Shown: in pieces, positions 17,591-25,874 of the stretch
Layout of the letters: the number at the start of each line of letters is the position of its first letter
How positions within the stretch are numbered: the stretch's first letter is position 1
Assembly (NCBI GenBank): GCA_029222685.1
Contig: JARHVB010000079.1
Span: 1-39,454 of the forward strand
Direction of reading: 5' to 3'
Source: Terripilifer ovatus
Lineage (GTDB): Bacteria; Pseudomonadota; Alphaproteobacteria; Rhizobiales; Beijerinckiaceae
Length of the DNA stretch: 39,454 nucleotides
Program-made: the position numbers and the translations under genes
Notes under the pieces: model-generated
Seen by the model: the letters and a program-made list of their open reading frames with translations, nothing else
Databases searched by the model: none
Told to the model about the DNA's origin: nothing

Positions 17591-18734
17591 TCATTTGTGC
17601 CGCCTGTAGAAACGCAGGAACTGCGCGTTGATGGCGACGATAATGATGCTGGCCGACATGAGGACGGCGGCGACGGCCGGGGTCATGAGGAAACTTGTTC
17701 CGAAGGTGATGCCGGCCGCCATCGGGATGGCAATTGCGTTGTAACCGGTCGCCCAGATCAGGTTCTGCACCATCTTGCGGGTACGTGGCGCGTGACAGGC
17801 CGAGGATCGCGGCCACATCGCGCGGATCGCTCCTGACCAGGACGACGTCAGCGGATTCCACGGCGACGTCGGTACCAGCGCCGATGGCAATCCCGAGATC
17901 GGCTACGACCAGTGCCGGCGCATCATTCACGCTGTCGCCAACCATGGCAACCTGCAGTCCGCGCACCTGCAGCTCTTTGATCTTCTCGGATTTCTGATCC
18001 GGCAGCACCTCGGCGAAATACTCAGCTATCCCCAGTTCCTCCGAAACTGCTTGCGCGACCCCCTTGGCATCGCCAGTGAGCATCACGGAGTTGATCCCGA
18101 GTGCCTTCAATTCGGCGATGGCCTCCTTCGATTCCGGCCGGACGATATCGGCCAGCGCGGAGCGCGTCTCGACCCAGTGGCCGAGAAGCATGATCGCGAC
18201 CAAAGTCACGAGCTCCCAATAGAATGGCTCTCCCGGAAAACCAAAGGTGGTGGCGGCCGAGAAGAAGTAGGCGGCCGAGATCGCGAGCGCGATCAGGGTC
18301 ATCATTCCGGGCTGTCCCTTGCGCAGCTCGGATAGGAAGCCGGTGAGGAACGGCCAACCGCCATAAACATAGACGATCGTTGAAAGAGCGAAGAGAACCA
18401 GTCCATCCCCCGCAAAGGCGAGCTTCTCATCAACGCCAAGCCAGTGCTGGATCATTGGCGACAGAAGCAGGACGGGTGGCGTAAGGGCAAGCGTGACCCA
18501 GAACCGTTTGCGGAAGTCAGCGACCATTGCGGAATGGTCATGGCCGCCGTGCTCGGCATGTTCGGAATGGCTAGAGCCGGCCGCCGCCACGATCTGGGCA
18601 TCGGTACGATGATCGTCTTGCCGCCGGCTGCCAGCCTGACCGTCGTGGTTATGGTTGTGGGCATGTGGCCGGCCGAAGGACATTCTACGCAATCCCGCTG
18701 TTTGGTTCGGCCTCCGGGAGACCGGGGTGCTCAT
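17591..18734 (-). pseudogene. CopB-type copper P-type ATPase, internally deleted
   Basis: The start has a His-rich segment (HAHNHNHDG, HSEHAEHGGHDHSAM) followed by the first four membrane helices of a CopB-like ATPase, up to MLLGHWVETRSA. It then jumps to KEAIAELKALGINSVMLTGD, the hinge region. The A-domain TGE loop, the CPH metal helix and the DKTGT phosphorylation site are all missing, about 250-300 residues. The hinge VAMVGDSVNDAPAL is intact. A frameshift near 17770 moves the last two helices (NAIAIPMAAGITFG) into another frame, ending at 17591. It cannot pump metal. Confidence 0.9.
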
Positions 18735-18834
18735 GGAATGCTCAACGAAGTATGGCCTGTGCACCAAAGACGTAAGCACCATTCCATGGTGAGGTTGTTG
18801 ATCGCCGGTCCCCCGAAGCATGTCTTTGATCGAG

Positions 18835-19450
18835 GTTAAGTTTGCTGATGGCCAGAGGCTTGAGCATTTCGCCAAGACCAGATAGGCGATGACGATGACG
18901 ATGACGCGGATCCCGCGGAGCATCGTGGCGGGTGGAACCTCGAAGCCGAACCATCTCCCGGCTGGAGTGAAGGCAACGCCATCGCTACGACCAGCGCCGT
19001 CAGGGATGACGCCGCCAGCGCAGGCCGGAAAATCCTGCCAAGGCGTCCGTTGGTGCGGATGATAAAGATGACGAGAATCTGCGTTGCTATCGACTCGAGA
19101 AACCCGCGGTCCAGAACTCCCCTGGCGAAGTGTTGCACAGGAACAGCAGTGCGCTGAACGTCAAAAAATCAAACAGCAAGGAGAGGAGCCTCATGAGGCC
19201 CCGCATATCCCAAACCTGCGGGCGCGCCGTCGACGTCGGACGCACGCCGTTGAACGGAATGCCGAGCTCGGACAGATCGTACAGCAGATTGTTTAGACGG
19301 ATCTGAGTCGGCAGCATGGGCAGGCACGGCAACGCCATCGAATGTCAGATTCGGTTCGTCGACCGGCTCAACCTCACGGGCGGTTCCCCACCATAGGCGC
19401 GACGCCACGGCGATGGTTCGCAACGCGTCTCCTGCCAAGGCGGGAACCAG
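18835..19450 (-). pseudogene. MgtA-type magnesium P-type ATPase, remnant
   Basis: Pieces in three minus-strand frames follow the C-terminal transmembrane part of Mg-transporting P-type ATPases. They are PMLPTQIRLNNLLYDLSELG, then LFDFLTFSALLFL, then ATQILVIFIIRTNGR, then IRVIVIVIAYLVLA, with frameshifts between. Upstream, AGDALRTIAVASRLW resembles part of the nucleotide-binding domain fused directly to the C-terminal part, so the middle is deleted. The end runs into the leader of the CopB remnant. Confidence 0.85.
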
Positions 19451-19510
19451 ACCTACCGCTTCGGTCCTTTCTCTATCGCCTATCGGCGCGGGCCGGCGTC
19501 GGGCGGCTGG

Positions 19511-20548
19511 TTACGCCGTGATAATCACTTTCAGTGCCTGGGTGTCGGCGGCGCGGGCGAAGGTATCGTAAGCGTCTAGGATCTGATCCAGCTTGAAGCG
19601 ATGCGTGATCAGGCGCGTCGGATCGATCTTCCTGGACTGCACGGTCTTCAAGAGCATCGGCGTCGTGACCGTATCGACCAGCCTCGTCGTGATGGTGATG
19701 TTCTGAGACCACAATGTTTCAAGGTGCAGGTCGACCTTCTGACCATGCACGCCGACATTGGCGATGACGCCGCCTGGCGCAACCAAATCCTGACAGAGCA
19801 GGAAGGTCGCTGGCACGCCGACCGCCTCGATCGCAGCATCGACGCCGCGGCCGCCGGTCAGCGCCTTCACCGCTTCGGCGGCCTTTCCATCGGCGCTGTT
19901 GACCGTGTGTGTGGCGCCAAACTGGCGCGCGATCCCAAGACGGCTGTCGTCCAGATCGATCATGATGATTTCGGCAGGCGAGTAGAATTGCGCCGTCAGC
20001 AACGCAGCCAGCCCGATGGGTCCGGAGCCGACGATCGCCACCGTCGAGCCAGGCGCGACCTTGCCGTTGAGCACGCCGCACTCGAAACCGGTTGGCAGGA
20101 TGTCGCTCAACATCACCAGCGCCTCTTCATCCGCTCCTTCTGGAATCGGATAGAGGCTGGTGTCGGCGTGTGGCGTACGGACATATTCAGCCTGTGTGCC
20201 ATCGATCTCGTTGCCAAGAATCCATCCTCCCGTGGTGCAATGGGAGTACATGCCGCGTCGGCAGTATTCGCATTTGCCGCAGGACGAGATGCACGAGATG
20301 AGAACGCGGTCGCCCGGATGGAAAGACGTCACTCCGGCTCCGACGGAATCGATGATGCCGACGCCCTCGTGCCCTAGGATACGTCCGGGCGCACAGGTCG
20401 CGACGTCGCCCTTGAGAATATGCAGATCCGTGCCGCAGATGGTCGTCTTCACCATCTTCACGATGGCATCGCCGGACGCCTGAATCTTCGGTTTGGGACG
20501 ATCTTCGACGCCTTTGAGACCCGGTCCCCGATAGACGAATGCTTTCAT
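19511..20548 (-). CDS. Zinc-dependent alcohol dehydrogenase family protein
   Basis: 345 residues from the ATG at 20548, preceded by AGGAGG. Catalytic zinc region TTICGTDLHILKGD and GHEGVG; structural zinc cysteines in CGKCEYCRRGMYSHC; Rossmann motif VGSGPIGLAALL. All key residues of the medium-chain dehydrogenase family are present, so it should be an active NAD(P)-dependent alcohol or aldehyde-forming enzyme; the substrate is open. It lies 120 bases downstream of the second methyltransferase-like gene and may share its transcript. Its place next to an FNR-type regulator fits fermentative electron disposal, which is inference. Confidence 0.9.
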   Translation of the reverse strand: MKAFVYRGPGLKGVEDRPKPKIQASGDAIVKMVKTTICGTDLHILKGDVATCAPGRILGHEGVGIIDSVGAGVTSFHPGDRVLISCISSCGKCEYCRRGMYSHCTTGGWILGNEIDGTQAEYVRTPHADTSLYPIPEGADEEALVMLSDILPTGFECGVLNGKVAPGSTVAIVGSGPIGLAALLTAQFYSPAEIIMIDLDDSRLGIARQFGATHTVNSADGKAAEAVKALTGGRGVDAAIEAVGVPATFLLCQDLVAPGGVIANVGVHGQKVDLHLETLWSQNITITTRLVDTVTTPMLLKTVQSRKIDPTRLITHRFKLDQILDAYDTFARAADTQALKVIITA

Positions 20549-20668
20549 CACAACCTCCTAGTCTCAAGACAGTGGAGCGACGGCTTTGGTGGCGCCACGC
20601 CCGCTAACACGCTCGGAGATATCCCGTTCTTCCAGTGCGGCGCACAACATCGCTGGGCGTTCGCGGTC

Positions 20669-21331
20669 TCAACCTTGGCCAGCGCTGCTGCGTTTCGGGC
20701 CGCTAAGCCGCGGAATGAAGCCCGGCACGTCTCGCATATAGCGTTCATAGCTAGAGCCGAATTCCACCAGGGACTCGCGTTCTTCGGTGCGCGCGAGGCG
20801 TGTATACATAAACACCAGGACCGGGAACATCGCGAGTGTCAACAAGGTCGGCCATTGCAGCAGAAAGCCGAACATCACAAGTACGAAGCCAACATATTGC
20901 GGATGCCGGACATAGGCATAGACGCCGCTGGTTGCGAGCGTGTGATGGCGTTGTGCCTCGTAGAGTACCTTCCATCCCGCAGAAATCAGGATGAAGCCAC
21001 CGCCGATGAAAACGAAGCTCAGGAGGTGGAACGGTCCAAAATGCGGGTTGGCTCTCCAGCCGAACATCTCCTCAAGAAGGTGCCCAGCGTCGTGGGAGAA
21101 CCAATTGACGCCCGGAAAGCGGCTCTGCAGCCAGCCCGAGAGCAGATAGATCGTCAATGGGAACCCGTACATCTCGGTGAACAGCGCAACCAGAAAGGCG
21201 CTAAAGGCGCCGAAGGAACGCCAGTCGCGCTTCGTGTGCGGCTTGAAGAAGGTGAAGGCGAAGAAGATGAAAATCACCGAGTTGATGATTACCAGCGACC
21301 AGAGGCCATAGGCGGGAACATCGTCGTGCAC
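20669..21331 (-). CDS. Isoprenylcysteine carboxyl methyltransferase-like membrane protein, copy 2
   Basis: 220 residues from GTG 21331, chosen because GGAG precedes it and because VHDDVPAYGLW lines up with MSDQTPAYGLW of copy 1. Membrane helices and the SAM-linked GVYAYVRHPQYVGFVLVM motif are conserved. It is closely similar to the protein at 4148-4831 over its full length, differing mainly at the ends. The DUF2933 partner lies 28 bases upstream. Substrate unknown, as for copy 1. Confidence 0.85.
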   Translation of the reverse strand: MHDDVPAYGLWSLVIINSVIFIFFAFTFFKPHTKRDWRSFGAFSAFLVALFTEMYGFPLTIYLLSGWLQSRFPGVNWFSHDAGHLLEEMFGWRANPHFGPFHLLSFVFIGGGFILISAGWKVLYEAQRHHTLATSGVYAYVRHPQYVGFVLVMFGFLLQWPTLLTLAMFPVLVFMYTRLARTEERESLVEFGSSYERYMRDVPGFIPRLSGPKRSSAGQG

Positions 21332-21359
21332 AGTCGATCTCCAGGCAGTTGATTGCGGC

Positions 21360-21632
21360 TCAGTGCTTATGTGGCTGGTTCTGGTCAGCGTCCGCCGAAC
21401 CGCGTCTGCTATCGTTACTGCCCCCGTGTCCGCCATGGCCACCGTGCATGAAGAGATGCATTAGCGGGCAGGCGAGGATCAGCAGGAAGGGCAAATACCC
21501 CAAATACGGGATGAGATGCGCACGATGCTCGGTCACGAGATAGAAGCCGCCGATAGCGAGAAAGCCAATTAAGACCCAATTCGCACGGGAGCGAAAGGAA
21601 CCGTGCTCACTATCATGACTGCCGTGGTCCAT
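21360..21632 (-). CDS. DUF2933 small membrane protein, copy 2
   Basis: 90 residues from ATG 21632, with GGAG eight bases upstream (MDHGSHDSEHG). Two helices (NWVLIGFLAIGGFYLVT, YLPFLLILACPLMHLF) and a C-terminal HGGHGGHGG run. It is the paralogue of 4828-5106 and has the same gene order with the methyltransferase-like protein. It is transcribed away from the FNR-type regulator; the FNR-like site at 21774 lies between the two. Confidence 0.85.
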   Translation of the reverse strand: MDHGSHDSEHGSFRSRANWVLIGFLAIGGFYLVTEHRAHLIPYLGYLPFLLILACPLMHLFMHGGHGGHGGSNDSRRGSADADQNQPHKH

Positions 21633-21773
21633 AGGAAACTCCACCCGTATCAGATCAGGGCGTACCGACACGCCCTAAAGCCGCCCCAGATTTCTTAAGG
21701 CGGGGCAGACTGGTATCGGCCGCCGACGCCATCAATGTCGTCCGAACCATGACTGACCATTTGTTTTGAATCT

Positions 21774-21787
21774 TTAATCCCGATCAA
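21774..21787 (+). promoter_or_regulatory. FNR/FixK-like site (TTAATCCCGATCAA)
   Basis: TTAAT-CCCG-ATCAA in the divergent region between DUF2933 copy 2 (start 21632, minus) and the FNR-type regulator (start 22100, plus). It is 142 bases from the former and about 320 from the latter, and could serve either or autoregulation. Confidence 0.6.
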
Positions 21788-22099
21788 GTACGCGTCAGGT
21801 CCGAACCGAAGCAGCCACGCCAATCAGACGCCTCGCCTGCCCCCCGCACCCAGCGCTCCGAACCCTCGGGCTGCCGCGCCGGGCGACCCGGTCAGACGGG
21901 ATTCGTGCTGCAAGCTGAACCGGAGCAGTTCCAGGACTGTAATAAGGCTGCGGGCCGAGCGTCTTATCTTAAGTACCCTATCCGAGCGTCGCGGGATCAA
22001 GCCTATGGCCGATACGAAGACTTGCAACCCGGGTTGGCCCGGCCCCCAATTCCTTGGGGAGCCGCAAATACGATTGGTGATGCGGAAAGGAACGGCCGT

Positions 22100-22855
22100 A
22101 TGTCGATGTCAGGGAATGGCCCGACGAAGCGGCCCTTGGGCACTTGCTTCGTGCGGGCTCACCGCGGTTTATGCGCGGATTGCCGACCGGAATTGCCATG
22201 TGTGGTTGCCAGTTACAAATCTAGCGATCGCGAATTCGAAGCTGGCCAAGACCTCTTCAGCCTAGGAAAGCCGTGCGATTCAATCTACAATCTCACGGAA
22301 GGCTGGGTCATTCTTTATAATTTGTTGGAGGATGGGCGACGACAGATTTTACACTTCGCGTTGCCGGGTGCCGTGCTCGGCTTCCACCCCGGCGACAGTG
22401 CGATGATGACATATGGCGCGCAAGCCTTAACAGATGTCACCGTCAGCTCAATTCCGCATAAGGCATTGCTACCGATTGTCAAACAACAGCCTGAGTTCGG
22501 TTTGCGGCTTGCCTGGCTAATCGCGCGAGATTGCTCCTTGGCTTTCGATCGCCTCACCAGCATTGGGCGGCATTCCGCGAGTAAGCGCGTCGCGCACCTA
22601 TTGCTTAAGCTATTCATTCGCTATCGTGCGCAGTGGCCGGGCAATCAGATTGAGGAGATGCACCTTCCACTAACGCAAGAAGATATCGGAGATGCGACGG
22701 GCCTGACCTCCGTCCATGTTAACCGCGTGCTTGGGGATTTGCGAAAGGATGGCATTGTTAAGTTCCATTATCGACGACTCCAAATCATCAATCCGGACAA
22801 ATTGATAGATGTTGCGCGGATTGACCCTCAACTCGTGCTTTCCTGGATCCGTTAG
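22100..22855 (+). CDS. FNR-type Crp/Fnr family transcriptional regulator
   Basis: 251 residues from ATG 22100 with AAGGA upstream; an open frame extends further left to 21905 but lacks family similarity. The N-terminus has Cys16 and the cluster C25-X2-C28-X5-C34 (CADCRPELPC), the spacing of the oxygen-sensing iron-sulfur ligands of E. coli FNR. The cyclic-nucleotide-type beta-roll follows (FSLGKPCDSIYNLTEGW), then the HTH QEDIGDATGLTSVHVNRVLG. The recognition helix has V-H-V-N-R where FNR has E-T-I-S-R, so DNA specificity may differ. A fourth cluster ligand is not obvious; Cys16 or Cys59 are candidates. Likely represses or activates the nearby TTAAY-N4-ATCAA genes in low oxygen, by inference. 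The gene is visibly more AT-rich than the operon at 11-17 kb. Confidence 0.88.
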   Translation: MSMSGNGPTKRPLGTCFVRAHRGLCADCRPELPCVVASYKSSDREFEAGQDLFSLGKPCDSIYNLTEGWVILYNLLEDGRRQILHFALPGAVLGFHPGDSAMMTYGAQALTDVTVSSIPHKALLPIVKQQPEFGLRLAWLIARDCSLAFDRLTSIGRHSASKRVAHLLLKLFIRYRAQWPGNQIEEMHLPLTQEDIGDATGLTSVHVNRVLGDLRKDGIVKFHYRRLQIINPDKLIDVARIDPQLVLSWIR

Positions 22856-23032
22856 CGAATAACCGGATCGAGGCGGCATGGAATGAAGCGAATGCTCAGT
22901 CCAATCAAGCCCCTCATTTGCAGGCACGTCGCGTGCCTTCTGCAGCGTTGTCAAGTAAGAACATTCCAGGTTTCTCGCCATTAACAATCAAGGGTTCGCA
23001 TGCGCCCCGCTGGGTAAGCTCAGCCGTAGCGA

Positions 23033-23503
23033 TTACTGCCGATGGTCCATCATGTCTTGATGCTGCATCATCTGCTCCATCATCATCTGCATCATTCCCA
23101 TGCGCCGCTCCATCATTCCCATGCGTCCGCGCATATCTCGCGGCTCCTGTGTGGTTGACGACTTCTTGTTGTCGCTCCGCATCATTCCGCCATCGGGCAT
23201 CATTCCCATGCCGGGGCCGCCCATTTTCATCATCGTCCCCATCATTTCTCGCATGGTTGACATGTGTTCCGTCATCAGTTTCTGGCGCTCGGCAGCATCG
23301 GAGGTGGAGCGTATCTTTGCCATCTGCTCCTGCATTTTCTTCATTGCAGGCTGCATGTCCTGCATGCTGCTGCTCATCATTGGGCCACCCGGCGACGCTT
23401 GAGGCGCCGTCGCCTCGGGCGATTTTCCGGGCGTCTGCGCATGAGCGACGGACAAAGAGCTGATGAACAAGAGTGCAGCGAGCAGTTCTGATGCGGTTTT
23501 CAT
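23033..23503 (-). CDS. Methionine-rich exported protein
   Basis: 156 residues from ATG 23503, with GGAG nine bases upstream. The signal peptide is clear (MKTASELLAALLFISSLSVAHAQ). The mature protein is helical and extremely rich in methionine: SSSMQDMQPAMKKMQEQMAK, then MREMMGTMMKMGGPGMGMM and a C-terminal MMQMMMEQMMQHQDMMDH. Methionine/histidine clusters of this kind bind copper(I) or silver in the periplasm; no enzyme domain is visible. An FNR-like site lies about 127 bases upstream on the same strand. I do not know a named family. Confidence 0.8.
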   Translation of the reverse strand: MKTASELLAALLFISSLSVAHAQTPGKSPEATAPQASPGGPMMSSSMQDMQPAMKKMQEQMAKIRSTSDAAERQKLMTEHMSTMREMMGTMMKMGGPGMGMMPDGGMMRSDNKKSSTTQEPRDMRGRMGMMERRMGMMQMMMEQMMQHQDMMDHRQ

Positions 23504-23623
23504 GAGGCTCTCCATGACCTTGTACGATATGTAAATCTCACGCAGACGGGGGACCTTAAGGCTGTCCACATGCAGGTGCCCGCCCGCATCGAAGATGTCT
23601 CATCCTTCCGCGACGCGAACATT

Positions 23624-23637
23624 GATCCATGTTAAAC
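23624..23637 (-). promoter_or_regulatory. FNR/FixK-like site (minus strand TTAACATGGATCAA)
   Basis: TTAAC-ATGG-ATCAA on the minus strand, about 127 bases upstream of the Met-rich protein start and oriented towards it. It lies in the 379-base non-coding stretch 23504-23882, in which nothing else but the site at 23833 was seen. Confidence 0.5.
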
Positions 23638-23832
23638 AAAATATTGCCTGCCCGAACAGCTTCGAGTGGGATAGGATCGATCAATACAATTGAAGGTATG
23701 GTACCGGCAAGCTCGTATCCAAATTATCTCGCGACGCGGCGGAGAGCCAGAAGGCTTGCGAGGCCCACTTGCTAGGGTCAGGGGGAGGTTCGACTGACGC
23801 GCTGGATCGCGCTCGTAGCCCAGCACAGTTGT

Positions 23833-23846
23833 TTAATCCTCATCAA
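23833..23846 (+). promoter_or_regulatory. FNR/FixK-like site (TTAATCCTCATCAA)
   Basis: TTAAT-CCTC-ATCAA on the plus strand, 127 bases upstream of the ATG at 23967 (or 43 before the GTG at 23883) of the CHAD gene, oriented towards it. Confidence 0.55.
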
Positions 23847-23966
23847 AGAATTCAGCCGCAGCCGGTAGTTGACTGACGATCAGTGGTCGTCGCAGGTGCG
23901 GAGCCGAGAAACGCACATATATATGTTGCTGTCTCAAATCGCCTGCCGCAGTTGGCCTTATCGGCA

Positions 23967-24872
23967 ATGTGGGCTGTTGTTGATTCAGTCTTGCAGTCGC
24001 TTTGGCCTTTCAAGTATAGATGGAGTCGTTCGTTGGCCTCTATTTCAAAACATCGCAATGCCGCTACTCGCCTGTGTCGCGCGAAGTTCCTGCGCCTAAT
24101 GGGCGACACGGCAAAGAGAATCGTCGACGAGAAAATCCCAATCGCAAAGCGCGTCCATGATGTCCGTCGGGCAGCTAAAGAAGGGCGGGCGCTTCTCAAA
24201 TTGATGCCACCTTTATACGGCGACGAAGCGCGGGCGCAGCGCAGTATTTTGCGCGACGTCAGGCGTAAATTTGGTTCCGCGCGGGATAGCCGGGTTGCGC
24301 TTTCTCTTGTCTCGGGTCAAGATAAGGCAGATAACCCTGCGCCTCGCGCCGCTCTTCGGAAACTTGAGCATCATTGCCATGCGGAGGAGGCCGCCCTCAC
24401 CCCACAGATACTTTCAAGAGCGGCAGCGCAATTTACTGCGGTTGCAGATATAGCCAAGATATGGGCTATCAGGCCGGATAGTGACCTGGATATTGTGGCT
24501 CAAGCGACCAAGTGCTATCGACAGGCGCGCCAATTGCTGCCGACTGGCAAGGAGCGCTCCTTCAAGTTACTTCATGAATTCCGCTCCGCGGTCGTTGATC
24601 ACCATCACCAGATTTCCTTGCTTGAAGAATGCGACGGACGAAAACCAAATCGCCGGACCAAGAAATTGCAGCAACTTAGAGCGAGCTTGGGCGATTGTAT
24701 TGATCTGGAGGGCGTCGAGAGGCTCCTTCACAATGGTGCAGATCAGGAAGCGAAATATGCCAACGTCCATTTGAAACATAGAAAGAAAGCGCGCTTGGCT
24801 GAGGCGGTGCAGGCTGCTCACACGTTGTTTCGAGAAAAGCCTCGCGAATTCGCCACGCATCTCAATCGATAA
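23967..24872 (+). CDS. CHAD domain-containing protein
   Basis: 301 residues from ATG 23967; GTG 23883 and ATG 24099 are other in-frame starts, and none has a strong ribosome site. From about residue 60 there is the CHAD pattern of conserved histidines in helices: VHDVRRAAKEGRALLKLM, later LRKLEHHCHAEE, LLHEFRSAVVDHHHQ and VHLKHRKKAR. CHAD domains bind polyphosphate and are often near polyphosphate or stress genes. There is no CYTH partner domain here. Codon use is more AT-rich than in the surrounding metabolic operon, like the FNR-type gene. Confidence 0.8.
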   Translation: MWAVVDSVLQSLWPFKYRWSRSLASISKHRNAATRLCRAKFLRLMGDTAKRIVDEKIPIAKRVHDVRRAAKEGRALLKLMPPLYGDEARAQRSILRDVRRKFGSARDSRVALSLVSGQDKADNPAPRAALRKLEHHCHAEEAALTPQILSRAAAQFTAVADIAKIWAIRPDSDLDIVAQATKCYRQARQLLPTGKERSFKLLHEFRSAVVDHHHQISLLEECDGRKPNRRTKKLQQLRASLGDCIDLEGVERLLHNGADQEAKYANVHLKHRKKARLAEAVQAAHTLFREKPREFATHLNR

Positions 24873-25128
24873 TCCACTCAAAATCGTTACCACGTTCTGA
24901 TGTCTAATTCGCGAGCGACTACCCCTGTCACATGGCGCAAAAAGGATACAATTCTGGATTCAATAACGTAAGCGTGACAGCAGAAATCAGCTTTCATCAA
25001 TACGCCTCCCAAAGTTTTGCGGTCTGTTGCCCATGGCAGATACCTTTTCAAGATCGGCAAAACGCACTCGGACCGCGCGCTTCCACGCAGCGCGCATCTA
25101 AGTTTTGTCCTACCTAATCGGTCGGTGG

Positions 25129-25854
25129 ATGCGCCTCAACTCTAACGCTTGGAACTTCATCAAGGCCGTCGAGTATGCGGATGACGAAGAGACCGTCCTC
25201 CGGCTGCTCCTCAAACGCGCGGCAGGCTGCGGCTTTCAATGGGCGTTCGCCGGCCGTGTTCCGACCGCCGCGACCCAAGCGCGCGATATCCCTTCGCATG
25301 TGCTCTTCCAAGAGTTCACCGGAGCGTGGGCCGAGCGCTACAACAAGCGCCACTATGCATTGCGCGACCCGATCGTGAGACACCTTCAGCGTTCACGAGC
25401 GCCCTTCACGTGGGAGGAATCATACAGAGCCGGAACGCAACGCGAGGATGTGAAACTCATCGGCGGCGAAGCCGCAACGTTCGGACTGAAGTAGGGCTAC
25501 GTAATTCCCGATCCAACTGGTAGGCGGCGTACTTGCGGCGGTCTCGTTTGGAGCGAGCAACATGGATCTCGATCCCGACATAGTGGCTCAGCTCGTGTTT
25601 GCGGCCAATCTAGCTGTCGGCCATCTTCTTCGACTGCGCTACGATTCGAGCGGCAACCAACGTCGTGTATCTCCGCGCGAGCGAGAATGCCTCCTGTGGG
25701 CCTCAGAAGGAAAAACCGACTGGGAGTGTCGATCATCTTGGGGATCTCGCGACCGACCGTAACGAAGCACCTTCTATCTGCCCGGCAGCGGCTCGGCGCC
25801 GTAAACCGCGCGCACCTGATTGAAGCAGCGATACTGCATAAGATCATTCGTTGA
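25129..25854 (+). pseudogene. LuxR-family autoinducer-binding regulator, broken
   Basis: The first frame (from 25129) reads WNFIKAVEYADDEETVLRLL and WAERYNKRHYALRDPIVRHL, matching the N-terminal autoinducer-binding domain of LuxR-type regulators (W-Y--Y---D-- motif). It stops at TAG 25492-25494. The next part (AVSFGASNMDLDPD and VSPRERECLLWASEGKT, the start of the HTH) is in another frame. After a further shift comes IILGISRPTVTKHLLSARQR, ending at TGA 25852-25854. At least two frameshifts make it a pseudogene. No luxI synthase is seen in the window, so it would have been an orphan receptor. The 256 bases before it (24873-25128) show no gene. Confidence 0.85.
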
Positions 25855-25874
25855 GCTTCAAGGTTGCACAACTG

